Source: Rhizocola hellebori (GTDB lineage Bacteria; Actinomycetota; Actinomycetes; Mycobacteriales; Micromonosporaceae). Taken from it: a DNA stretch of 64,000 bases. The stretch is from the NCBI RefSeq assembly GCF_016862955.1, contig NZ_BONY01000046.1, forward strand, positions 17,446-81,445, read 5' to 3'. A program made the translations under genes and the position numbers. The notes below the pieces were generated by a model that was given only the letters and a program-made list of their open reading frames with translations, did no database searches and was not told the DNA's origin. Of the stretch, positions 17,292 to 25,553 are shown one piece after another. Numbering within the stretch: position 1 is the first letter of the stretch; every line of letters begins with the position of its first letter.

Positions 17292-18528
17292 GTTGCAGCT
17301 AATGCGGCGCTACACGCGCAACGATCCGCGCGGCATCTTCCCAAAGGTGACCGGCCTTCCCGGCATCGAACACAACCGGATGGCGATCTTCTGGCGCCCG
17401 ATCATCGACATGACCGACAGCGAGGTCGCGCCGATGCGGTTGCGTATGGTGCAACCGGTTTCGGCCTGGCTGGCCGAGCCGGAGGAGGAGCGCTGGTCGT
17501 GGTTTGCCATGATCGGGGTGGCCGGCCTGCGCTCTCAGGCGTTGCGTCATGCGGGCTTGACCCAGTACGACTGCCGCGAACCGACCGGCCTGGCCGAAGA
17601 GTTCCGCACCCCACAGTGGAACAGGCTGCTGGACGCGATCGCCCGCTTCGATCAGCTTCCCTACTCTGCTCGGTCGCTGGTGGTCTTCCAATTGGCCCAG
17701 CTGTCCTACTGCGAGTACGTCTTCAAGATCGCTGGCGTGGTGCAACCCAATGGTGATCCGGCGCACGACCGCTACGCCTACGAGGTGGGCCGCGTCCACG
17801 CCCGGTTCCCGGGCCACGCCGCCAAGGCGCTGCCGGTCTTCGAAAAGCTGGCCACCATCGGCAAGGATCCGCTCATCGCGCTGGCCTCCTGCGCGCAGGG
17901 GATCGGGCACACCATCCGCAGCAACACCGAAATCGAGCTGGCGCAACGCTTTGACGGCTACGGGCAGCAGATCCTGCTCGGGCTGCCCGACACCTGGCAC
18001 GCCTGGCTGGTGCGCAGCCGCTTCCATCGGGCGGTCGCCCTGTTGCGCCTCGCCGAGAAGCAGTTCGAGCAGATGCGACACGAGCTCGATCTGGCGCTCG
18101 AATTCAGCGAGAAGCTCTTTCCCGGTACAGAGGAAGGAACCACCGACAAGACGGTGGCTTTGGAAAACAAGCGCATTTTGACCGAGTCACAAATCAAGTC
18201 GGTATCCCGGGCGCGGGGCAAGGAGTCGGCGGAACAGGTCCGCAAGCTGTGTGAGCGGCTGGATCGGCTGGACCCGTATTGCATCGAGGCCCGTCTGGTG
18301 GTGGCCGACGGCTACGCCGCCATCGGCGACTACGAGGAAGCGGCGTTGCGCTACACGCGCGCGGGCGACCTTGGCACCGTGTCCGGTGCCGTGGGATGGT
18401 TCCGCGCCGGTCAGGTCTACGACTTTCTCGGCGACCGCGCCAGCGCCCTCAACGCGATGGGCCGCTGCCTTGAGCTCGATGCTTCGGCCATCGAGGCAGC
18501 GCAATATCTTGAATCTGTCCGGTACTAG
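17278..18528 (+). CDS. RiPP-cluster protein with novel N-terminal domain and TPR tail, copy 1
   Basis: About 416 residues with an unrecognised N-terminal domain (about 1-300) and 2-3 tetratricopeptide repeats at the C-terminus (about 320-415). A second copy at 20961-22166 shares YTRxDPRGxFP, EHNRxAxFWRPxIDMTDSE, QLSYCxY, LPDTWHxWLVxSRF and GAVGWFRA. The TTG at 17278 is preferred over the ATG at 17302: GGAGG lies 6 bases before it, and its extra residues (PSAKLQ) align with the copy's SQPELQ. It overlaps the peptidase gene by 14 bases. The role is unknown: a peptide-binding scaffold, immunity factor or new enzyme are all possible. Confidence 0.8.
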   Translation: MPSAKLQLMRRYTRNDPRGIFPKVTGLPGIEHNRMAIFWRPIIDMTDSEVAPMRLRMVQPVSAWLAEPEEERWSWFAMIGVAGLRSQALRHAGLTQYDCREPTGLAEEFRTPQWNRLLDAIARFDQLPYSARSLVVFQLAQLSYCEYVFKIAGVVQPNGDPAHDRYAYEVGRVHARFPGHAAKALPVFEKLATIGKDPLIALASCAQGIGHTIRSNTEIELAQRFDGYGQQILLGLPDTWHAWLVRSRFHRAVALLRLAEKQFEQMRHELDLALEFSEKLFPGTEEGTTDKTVALENKRILTESQIKSVSRARGKESAEQVRKLCERLDRLDPYCIEARLVVADGYAAIGDYEEAALRYTRAGDLGTVSGAVGWFRAGQVYDFLGDRASALNAMGRCLELDASAIEAAQYLESVRY

Positions 18529-18536
18529 GGGGAAAG

Positions 18537-19961
18537 ATGACCGAGCAAACCCGGGCGCCAAGCCGCCAGATCGCGGCATTGGGGCTGCCGATGCTGGTGG
18601 GCGCGCTGTCCGCGTCGCTGGCCGGGGTGGTCGACACCGCCATGATGGGCCGCTTCGGCGCACCTGAATTGGCTTCGGTGGCGGCATCGTCGGCCGTGTT
18701 CGACATCTTCAGCGGCATCGTCCTGGCTTCGGTGACGGGCCATCAGATTATGGCCGCGCGTTTCGCCGGCCGTGAGGACCCGGCCGGGATCCTGCGTTCG
18801 CTTCGCACCACCGCCTGGTTCTCCGGCGGGATCGCGGTCGTGCTTACCTTCGGCTGTCTTTTCGCCGGTGGCTGGCTCACCGGGCTGGTCGCGGGCGGCG
18901 ATCCGCAACTACGCGAAATAGGGGCGGACTATCTGGCGGCTCGGGCGCCGACCCTGCTGCTGTTGGCGGCTTTCGTCATGATGACCGCAATCTTCAACGC
19001 CTACAAGAAGCCGAAGTACGGAATGTGGGCGGGCATAGTCATCAACGCCCTGAACATCCTGCTCGACTATCTGCTCATCTATGGCCCGGGGCCGTTTCCG
19101 CGTCTGGGCGCGGCCGGAAACGGCTTGGCCACCACCCTTTCCTGGGCGGTGGGCGTGGGCTGCCTGCTGGTGGCCACCCGCCATTTCGGTCTGCTCCAGC
19201 TGCTTCGCACCCCCGCTTCCCGGATCCCCATCGATTTCGTTACCTCGATTCCGAAGCTGGGCTGGCCCGCCATCGTCTCCACTGGTCTGGACTATCTCAG
19301 CGTGGCCATCTTCTTCGCCATCATCGGTGGGCTCGGCGCCATTTCGCTGGCCGGTGGCAGGATCGCCTTCGAGGTGATGATTTTCCTCTTCGGCGTCGCC
19401 AGCGCGTTCGCCGCCGCGGCCCGCATCCTCATCGGACGCGCGGTGGGTGCGCAACAGGTCGGCGAGGCAAAGGTGTTCTGGCGCAAGGGCCAGCTCACGC
19501 TGCTGGTTCCGGCCGCCATCCTGACCGCCTTCATAGCCGTCTTCCCCAGCCTGGTGGCGCGGGTGTTCACCGGCTTCCCCGAGACCGTTGACGCGGCCGC
19601 GGATGCGCTGCTCCTGGTCGCGCTGGCGCTGCCGCTGATGGCGTGGACGCTGGGCAACGTGAGCGTGCTGCGGGCGCTGGGTCACACCAACCTTGACATG
19701 TACGCCAATCTGGCCGCGGCCCTGCTGATCCAGCTGCCGGTCAGCTGGCTGCTGGCCGAGGTCGGAGGTTTGGGCCTGGGCGGCGCTTTCCTTGGCGTGC
19801 TTGGTTACTGGCTCGTCCGAGCCGCGATAACGGAGCTTCTCTCCCGCCGGTCGATGCAGGCACTGGTACCACAAAATCTCGAAAGAACGGATAGCCAAAA
19901 TGGAAGACTTTCCCATAGAGATACCGCCGATAGCGGCCAAGGCGCAGGCAATCGCCGATAG
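18537..19961 (+). CDS. MATE-family exporter, likely for the RiPP product
   Basis: A 474-residue integral membrane transporter of the multidrug and toxic compound extrusion family (DinF/NorM-like), which uses an ion gradient to expel small molecules. About 12 membrane spans are visible. Near the N-terminus, ALGLPMLVGALSASLAGVVD and DTAMMGRFGAPELAS match the first family motif. GGGGGAAAG precedes ATG 18537. The last 20 residues are hydrophilic and overlap the next gene by 62 bases. Export of the mature peptide and self-resistance are inferred from its place in the operon. Confidence 0.9.
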   Translation: MTEQTRAPSRQIAALGLPMLVGALSASLAGVVDTAMMGRFGAPELASVAASSAVFDIFSGIVLASVTGHQIMAARFAGREDPAGILRSLRTTAWFSGGIAVVLTFGCLFAGGWLTGLVAGGDPQLREIGADYLAARAPTLLLLAAFVMMTAIFNAYKKPKYGMWAGIVINALNILLDYLLIYGPGPFPRLGAAGNGLATTLSWAVGVGCLLVATRHFGLLQLLRTPASRIPIDFVTSIPKLGWPAIVSTGLDYLSVAIFFAIIGGLGAISLAGGRIAFEVMIFLFGVASAFAAAARILIGRAVGAQQVGEAKVFWRKGQLTLLVPAAILTAFIAVFPSLVARVFTGFPETVDAAADALLLVALALPLMAWTLGNVSVLRALGHTNLDMYANLAAALLIQLPVSWLLAEVGGLGLGGAFLGVLGYWLVRAAITELLSRRSMQALVPQNLERTDSQNGRLSHRDTADSGQGAGNRR

Positions 19962-20484
19962 GGGCCAATGGAAACTGTCCTCCGAGCCGCGCACCGGCGC
20001 GCTGTTGCGCACCCTCGCCGCGAGCAAACCAGGCGGGCGAATCCTCGAAGTGGGATGCGGGCTGGGCGTCGGCTCGGGCTGGATTCTGGCCGGGATGGAC
20101 GAGGACGCCCGGCTGATCGGCCTAGAGGTGCACGCGAAGATAGCCAACATCTGCCGGGACCTGCTCGCGGTCGACAGCCGTGCCGAGGTCATCACCACCG
20201 ATGCCACCAAGTGGCTGGAGGAATATACCGGGCCCCCCTTCGACATGATCTTTGTCGACACCACCGACGCCAAGTTCAACCGTCGCGACGTGCTGCTCGC
20301 CCACATGGCGCCGGGCGCCCTGCTCATCGGCGATGACTTGCTGCCCAACGACACCTGGACAGAGCAGCACCCCGAGCGGGTGGACAGGTTCCGCAACGAG
20401 ATAGTCACCGAGCCCGATCTCGTGGTGACCCTGATGGACTGGGCTTCCGGTCTGATGGTCGGCACCTACCGCAAGGCAGGATAA
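19900..20484 (+). CDS. Class I SAM-dependent O-methyltransferase
   Basis: A 194-residue methyltransferase of the catechol/caffeoyl-CoA O-methyltransferase type. The SAM-binding loop is LEVGCGLGVGSGW (about 48-60), followed by LIGLEVH and the conserved DMIFVDTTDAKF (about 114-125), where the family binds metal and acceptor. A tyrosine hydroxyl or the peptide C-terminus would be the likely acceptor in this cluster (inference). The start ATG 19900 lies 62 bases inside the MATE gene with no strong ribosome-binding site, so its translation is probably coupled. Confidence 0.85.
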   Translation: MEDFPIEIPPIAAKAQAIADRGQWKLSSEPRTGALLRTLAASKPGGRILEVGCGLGVGSGWILAGMDEDARLIGLEVHAKIANICRDLLAVDSRAEVITTDATKWLEEYTGPPFDMIFVDTTDAKFNRRDVLLAHMAPGALLIGDDLLPNDTWTEQHPERVDRFRNEIVTEPDLVVTLMDWASGLMVGTYRKAG

Positions 20485-20490
20485 ACTGCC

Positions 20491-20964
20491 ATGACTTCGA
20501 TGGTGACGCTGGCGGAGCTGGACACGGCGAGCTTTCGCGCGGCCATGGCCCACTTTCCCACCGGCGTCACCCTGATCGCGCAGGGCACCCCGCCCGACCT
20601 TGAGGTGATGACCGCGAACTCGTTCATGTCGGTGTCGCTGCAACCGATGCTCGTGCTGATCAGCGTCCAGCTGGGCAGCCGGATGCGGTTGCGGCTGGAT
20701 CAGACGGACACCTTCGCGGTCCATGTGCTTCATGCCGATCAGCAGGAGCTGGCCGCCGTCTTCGCCCGGCATGACCGCCCGAGCGGGCTGGAGGCGGCCC
20801 GGCTGCTCACCGAGCCGGTCGCCAGCTTCGAATGCGTGCAGCATGCCCGTCACCGAGCCGGTGACCACGTGCTCTATCTCGGGCGGGTCACGGCTATCCG
20901 GGTGTCACCCGAACCCGCGCCGTCGTTGCTGTTTCATCGCGGCATGTTCGGGAGTACCACATGA
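20491..20964 (+). CDS. Flavin reductase-like FMN-binding protein
   Basis: A 157-residue protein of the flavin reductase (FMN_red/HpaC-like) family, which supplies reduced FMN or FAD to a partner enzyme. Typical features: FRAAMAHFPTGVTLIA at the start, VMTANSFMSVSLQPMLVLIS around 45-65, and a C-terminal LLFHRGMFG. SagB enzymes normally need only oxidised FMN, so the reductase hints that another flavin-dependent step exists, perhaps in one of the unknown TPR proteins. It overlaps the next gene by ATGA. Confidence 0.8.
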   Translation: MTSMVTLAELDTASFRAAMAHFPTGVTLIAQGTPPDLEVMTANSFMSVSLQPMLVLISVQLGSRMRLRLDQTDTFAVHVLHADQQELAAVFARHDRPSGLEAARLLTEPVASFECVQHARHRAGDHVLYLGRVTAIRVSPEPAPSLLFHRGMFGSTT

Positions 20965-22166
20965 GTCAGCCAGAGCTGCAACGGTTCTACACCAGAAGCG
21001 ACCCGCGCGGGCTGTTCCCCTATCTGAGTGGTTCGCCAAATCTGGAGCACAACCGGCTGGCCGTGTTCTGGCGGCCGCTCATCGACATGACCGACAGCGA
21101 GGCCTCACCCACCCGGCTGCGAATGATCGCGCCGGTGTCGTCGTGGCTGGCCGATCCGGCGCAGGAACGCTGGCCATGGTTTTCCATGATTGGGATACCG
21201 GGCCTGCGTCACCAGGTCCTGCGTCACGCCGGGCTACGCCACTACGACTGCGCCGATCCCACCGCCCTGCCCGAAGCCCTGCGCACGCCGGCCTGGTCCA
21301 CCCTGATCCAGGAGGTCAACCGGTTCGACATGCTCGGCCCCGCCCGGCGGGCGCTGGTGCTTTTCGCGCTGGCTCAGCTCTCCTACTGCATCTACGCCCT
21401 TAAGCTCGCCGGCGAGGTCGAGCCCGACGGCAGGTCCGATCATGATCACTATGTGTACCATGTGGCCCGGCTGCACGCACGCACCCCCGGTCAGGTCGCC
21501 CGAGCCCTGGACCTGTTCGGCGCGTTGAGCATCACCTCCCGCGATCCGATGCTGGTGGCAGCCGCCTGTTTCCAGGGCATCGGCCACAGCCTGCGCGACG
21601 CCAAAAACCTCACCCTGGCAAGAAATTTCGCGCAGCGCGGGGCAGCCCAGCGGTTGCCCGACACCTGGCACGGCTGGCTGGTCGGCAGCCGATTCCGCCG
21701 GGCGACCGCGCTGCTGCGCCTGGCGGAAGGGCGGCTGGACTGGATGCGGCACGACATGGAAACCGCGCTGGCCTTCAACGAACGCCTTCTCGCCGCCGCG
21801 ACCGAGCCCTCCGATCGGATGGTGGCGGTGGAGAACACGCGTTACCTGCTCGAGCTGCGGATCCAAGCCCGCGACGGGGTGCTTGCCAGGTGCGGCGAGC
21901 TGATCCAGCTCGACCCCTACTGCGTGGAGGCCAGGCTCATCGCCGGCGACGGTCATCTTGCGGCACAGGATTACGCCTCGGCCGCGCGGTGGTACAGCCA
22001 TGCCGGTGAGCTGGGCACCGGCTCGGGAGCGGTCGGCTGGTTCCGCGCCGCGCAGTGCCACGACTTTCTGGGCGAGCGCGGCGAAGCGCTCAACGCGATG
22101 GGAAGGTGTCTCGAGCTCGACTCGACCGCGGTCGAAGCGCGCAACTACCTGGCCGCCCATCATTAG
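20961..22166 (+). CDS. RiPP-cluster protein with novel N-terminal domain and TPR tail, copy 2
   Basis: A 401-residue paralogue of the protein at 17278-18528, similar over its full length; by eye roughly half the positions match. Shared blocks include LEHNRLAVFWRPLIDMTDSE, ERWPWFSMIGIPGLRHQ, RLPDTWHGWLVGSRFRRA and the TPR region from LDPYCVEARLIAGDGHLAA to the end. No known catalytic motif is seen. Keeping two diverged copies in one operon suggests a heterodimer or two distinct steps. It is the last gene of the operon; the following eCIS gene starts 62 bases later. Confidence 0.8.
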   Translation: MSQPELQRFYTRSDPRGLFPYLSGSPNLEHNRLAVFWRPLIDMTDSEASPTRLRMIAPVSSWLADPAQERWPWFSMIGIPGLRHQVLRHAGLRHYDCADPTALPEALRTPAWSTLIQEVNRFDMLGPARRALVLFALAQLSYCIYALKLAGEVEPDGRSDHDHYVYHVARLHARTPGQVARALDLFGALSITSRDPMLVAAACFQGIGHSLRDAKNLTLARNFAQRGAAQRLPDTWHGWLVGSRFRRATALLRLAEGRLDWMRHDMETALAFNERLLAAATEPSDRMVAVENTRYLLELRIQARDGVLARCGELIQLDPYCVEARLIAGDGHLAAQDYASAARWYSHAGELGTGSGAVGWFRAAQCHDFLGERGEALNAMGRCLELDSTAVEARNYLAAHH

Positions 22167-22228
22167 TTCGGCGGTCGCCCGCCCGGGTGTCCGGTTCTCG
22201 ACTGACGTCATGGTCAGCGAGGGTTAGC

Positions 22229-24187
22229 GTGCGGTGGATGGAGCACGTGGCCGCCCAGGCGGAGCCGGAGAGGGCCGCACCGTCGTTTAAGGACTCCGGC
22301 CGCCCGCTGGAGGCGGATCTGCGCGAGCCGATGGAACGCAGCTTCGGCTTCGACTTCGCCGGCGTGCGCATCCATCGCGAACCTTCCGACGAAGCGGCCC
22401 GTACAGTCGGCACCGACATCGGCATGCCCGAGAACCCGCGCACCCCCGGCGGGGTGGCCCTGCTCGCACACGAACTCGCCCATGTGGTCCAGCAGAGCCG
22501 GGGCGGTGGAACAGCCGCCCTAGCGGCCGACGCTCCGGCCGCCGAGCGGGCTGCCGGAGCCGCCTCCCGGGCGGTGCTCAACGGCGAACCTGTGGGAACC
22601 CTTGGCGGGACAAGGAAAGGAATCGCCTGGGAGACCGAGGAAGAGCGACGGCTGCGGCGCGCCAACGAGATCAACGCGATCAACAATCCTTGGATCGCCT
22701 ACGGCCTCGACCCGGGCAAGCTCGATCGGGAATACCGGGCCGCATTGGCGACGGCCCGGCAGACCGGCTATTGGCAGGACGCCGCCGAGAAGCTCAACGG
22801 CATGAACCATGAGGCCATCCAGTCACGGCTGGCCGAGCTGACCGACAAAGAAGTCACCTTCATGCACCAAGGGGCGCTTGACAATCCGCGGGTCGGCGGC
22901 GGCTCCAACATCGCCAAACTGAGCGCGGCCGGCGTGCCCCGGGCTTCCACCATCGCGCCCGCCCCCGCGCCGAAACCAGCGGTTGTCAACACCGCCAAGC
23001 CAAACCTCGCCCAGCCGATGTCCGACGACGTTGTCAGAGGACTGTCCGGGACGGACAAACTGCTGGCGGCATACGAACGCGCCAAAATCGCCAACGCCAC
23101 CGTCAAGGAGATCGAACAGCTCATCAGCCCGCAGGCACTGGTCATGGCGCTGGCCACGATGGTCGGGATCTGGCTGCTGAACCAGTGGAATCCGGGCGGC
23201 TGGGCCGCCGACATCGGCATCGGCATCACCGCGCTCTTCGTGGGCATGGTGCTCTTCGACGCCATCAAGCACCTGATCGCCTTCGCGGACGCGGTCAACG
23301 CCAAGAACGAAGCCGATCTGCAGCTGTGCGGCCAGCACTTCGCTAAGGCGATCGCGGAGATCGGCGTACAGACGCTCGTGCTGATCATCACGCACAGCAT
23401 GAAGTCGAAGGCCGGCGGCAACCCGCCGCCCGGCGCCACCCCATACGAGGCGGCGCCGGTGAAAGGCTGGGCCGACATGGTCACCCCGCAGGGGAAGATC
23501 ATCCGGATGCCGGTGACAAGCGTGCCGGTCAAGGCGATCACCCCGGCCACGGTCATCTCCCCGGAGCTGGCCCTGGAGCTGGGGGTCAAGGGCTCTACCG
23601 CGCTGATGTCGGTGGCCACCGGCCCGAAGGGCACCCCTTCCGGCGGCGGGGGCGGGGGCGGCTCGGGGCCGGGCGGAGGCAAGCCTCCACAGCAGACAGA
23701 GGCCGAGCGGCTACAAGCCAAATACGGCAACCGCACCACCACCTCCTACCCGCCGGAGGAATGGGCCCACATCGAGCGGCTGGAGAACCAGTTCCCCAAG
23801 CTCAAGGAGGCCCAGCTGCGCCCGAAACGGCGTCCGCGCATCGGCGCCGAGCACGTCTTCGAGGAGCGGATGGAGACCACTCAAGGCAACTACACGCTGA
23901 CCGGCTACTCAGAGATGCCGAGCGCCAAGGATCCATCGAAAATGGTGTCGATCCAGCTGATCGAGATCGACGGGATCACGCTCGACGGCTGGGTACAGGA
24001 AATCAAGATCGAGCAATCGGTCGGCAAGGCCGAACAGATAGTCGCCGAGTTGCGCGTCGACGCCTTCTTCGCCCGCGAGTTCGGCTTGCGCGGTGTGAAG
24101 TACTCGATCTCACCCCCCGCGGTCGCCGACGAGGTCGAGCTACTAGTCAGCAACGAACGCCTAACCAACGTCTTCCGCGCCAAGTAA
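22229..24187 (+). CDS. eCIS-core (DUF4157) protein with possible nuclease-like C-terminal domain
   Basis: A 652-residue protein. Residues about 20-95 form the eCIS-core domain found in proteins linked to extracellular contractile injection systems, with MERSFGFDFAGVRIH and the metallopeptidase-like LLAHELAHVVQQS. A middle region has two hydrophobic segments (about 305-395), then a Gly-rich linker (about 470-490). The C-terminal domain (about 510-652) has EIDGITLDGWVQEIKIEQ, a possible D-E-x-K restriction-nuclease-like site. GTG at 22229 is chosen for the GAGGG before it. No injection-apparatus genes are in the window. It is probably an eCIS cargo toxin, but the nuclease reading is uncertain. 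Confidence 0.7.
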   Translation: MRWMEHVAAQAEPERAAPSFKDSGRPLEADLREPMERSFGFDFAGVRIHREPSDEAARTVGTDIGMPENPRTPGGVALLAHELAHVVQQSRGGGTAALAADAPAAERAAGAASRAVLNGEPVGTLGGTRKGIAWETEEERRLRRANEINAINNPWIAYGLDPGKLDREYRAALATARQTGYWQDAAEKLNGMNHEAIQSRLAELTDKEVTFMHQGALDNPRVGGGSNIAKLSAAGVPRASTIAPAPAPKPAVVNTAKPNLAQPMSDDVVRGLSGTDKLLAAYERAKIANATVKEIEQLISPQALVMALATMVGIWLLNQWNPGGWAADIGIGITALFVGMVLFDAIKHLIAFADAVNAKNEADLQLCGQHFAKAIAEIGVQTLVLIITHSMKSKAGGNPPPGATPYEAAPVKGWADMVTPQGKIIRMPVTSVPVKAITPATVISPELALELGVKGSTALMSVATGPKGTPSGGGGGGGSGPGGGKPPQQTEAERLQAKYGNRTTTSYPPEEWAHIERLENQFPKLKEAQLRPKRRPRIGAEHVFEERMETTQGNYTLTGYSEMPSAKDPSKMVSIQLIEIDGITLDGWVQEIKIEQSVGKAEQIVAELRVDAFFAREFGLRGVKYSISPPAVADEVELLVSNERLTNVFRAK

Positions 24188-24226
24188 GGGGAATTGTTCC
24201 CCAAACATATCGTCTAGGCGCTTTGT

Positions 24227-24265
24227 GATGTCCTAATGTCTCTATCATTAGGACATCAGGACATC
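24227..24265. promoter_or_regulatory. Palindromic operator before the fic gene
   Basis: GATGTCCTAATG (24227-24238) and CATTAGGACATC (24246-24257) form a perfect 12-base inverted repeat with a 7-base spacer, and AGGACATC is repeated again at once (24258-24265). Three half-sites just before the fic start suggest a strong operator, possibly for the winged-helix tail of the Fic protein itself. Confidence 0.65.
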
Positions 24266-24268
24266 GCG

Positions 24269-25417
24269 ATGATCTATAGCGAGCCCGCCCTGGCGAGTCA
24301 GGACCGGGTTGTTCTGGATGAGGTGCTCGAAATGCGTCGCGAACTCGCCTCGGTTCTGCGGACACCCCGGCGCTGGGAGGGCGGCCTCCGCCGCACCATG
24401 CTGGCACGGGCCATCCGCGGCTCCAACAGCATCGAAGGCTACGCGGTCGAGGAAGACGATGCCGCTGCCGCATTGGACAACGAAGCTCCGTTGAGCGCCA
24501 ATGAACTGACCTTTGCCGAAATCCGGGGTTATCGGCAGGCGCTTGGCTACGTTCTGCAAATGGCTAGGGATCCATACTTCTCGACCGATGTCTCGGCCAT
24601 CAGGGGCATGCACTACATGATGCTTGCTCACGACCTTGAGAAGAGCCCGGGTCAGTACCGCAAGGGACCGATCTACGTACACGATGAGAAGAGTGATGCA
24701 CGTGTTTACGAAGGACCGGCGGTGGAACGAGTTCCGGAACTCATGGACGAGCTGGTGGCCAGCCTGCGCGAGGGCTCAAGCCTCCATCCATTGGTCCAAG
24801 GAGCAATGGCCCATCTGAACCTGGTCATGATCCACCCGTTTCGAGACGGCAATTGCCGGATGGCACGCGCGCTTCAGACCCTGACCATCTCCCGCAAGGA
24901 AATCGTCGAGCCGCCTTTTTCGAGTATCGAAGAATGGTTGGGGCACAACACCGAGGATTACTATCGGGTTCTGGCCATCACAGGCAAAGGATTGTGGCAG
25001 CCCCGCGCGGACGCCAGCCTCTGGGTCTCGTTCAACCTGCGCGCCCACCACATGCAAGCCCAGACCGTCGCTCGCCGTGTCGATGAAGCAAAGGCGATCT
25101 GGATAGAACTGGACGACCTTATCGGGTCGCATCACCTGCCCGAGCGAGTCGCAGATCTGCTTTACGAAGCCATTCTCGGGTACCGCCTCCGCCGTTCCGG
25201 ATATATCAAGGCGGCACAAATCGAGGAACGCACGGCCTCGCGGGACCTGATGCGCCTGGTGGAGCTTGGATTACTCCGTCCGCAAGGCGAGACACGCGGC
25301 CGCCACTACGTCGCCGGTGACAGTCTTCGGCAGCTACGTGATGATTGCCGCAAGCGGCGCAGAGGACTGCACGATCCTTATCCGTGGATGCGATCGAAAT
25401 TGGCCGAGCCGCAGTAG
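24269..25417 (+). CDS. Fic-family protein with C-terminal winged helix
   Basis: A 382-residue Fic protein; most members transfer AMP from ATP to target proteins. The inhibitory-helix pattern SNSIEG (class II, N-terminal) lies near residue 50. The Fic motif is HPFRDGNCRMAR (about 189-200), where Cys replaces the usual Gly of GNGR. The C-terminus (about 295-370) is a winged helix (LRRSGYIKAAQIEERTASR). The start is put at ATG 24269, because the ATG at 24236 lies inside the operator palindrome with no ribosome-binding site. It is possibly autoregulated and toxin-like; an accessory role beside the eCIS protein is speculative. Confidence 0.85.
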   Translation: MIYSEPALASQDRVVLDEVLEMRRELASVLRTPRRWEGGLRRTMLARAIRGSNSIEGYAVEEDDAAAALDNEAPLSANELTFAEIRGYRQALGYVLQMARDPYFSTDVSAIRGMHYMMLAHDLEKSPGQYRKGPIYVHDEKSDARVYEGPAVERVPELMDELVASLREGSSLHPLVQGAMAHLNLVMIHPFRDGNCRMARALQTLTISRKEIVEPPFSSIEEWLGHNTEDYYRVLAITGKGLWQPRADASLWVSFNLRAHHMQAQTVARRVDEAKAIWIELDDLIGSHHLPERVADLLYEAILGYRLRRSGYIKAAQIEERTASRDLMRLVELGLLRPQGETRGRHYVAGDSLRQLRDDCRKRRRGLHDPYPWMRSKLAEPQ

Positions 25418-25553
25418 GCGTTCACAGGGCAGGCACAGGGAGTTCAAAAGCTGCGGCTAAGTAGGGCCAGCAAGCTGCGATGCATGACACGAGATGGCCA
25501 AGGCTTGCCCCCTTGGCGACTCGCCCTACGTCGCATCGTCAAGGACTGATCCC

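Noticed and set aside
18909..20465. Long minus-strand frame (518 codons) opposite the MATE and methyltransferase genes
   Set aside because: The plus-strand genes carry clear family motifs and this frame is low-complexity Gln/Arg/Asp-rich.
24227..24265. Palindrome before fic as an insertion-sequence end or attachment site
   Set aside because: There is no transposase, no target-site duplication and no second copy; its place directly before the gene fits an operator.
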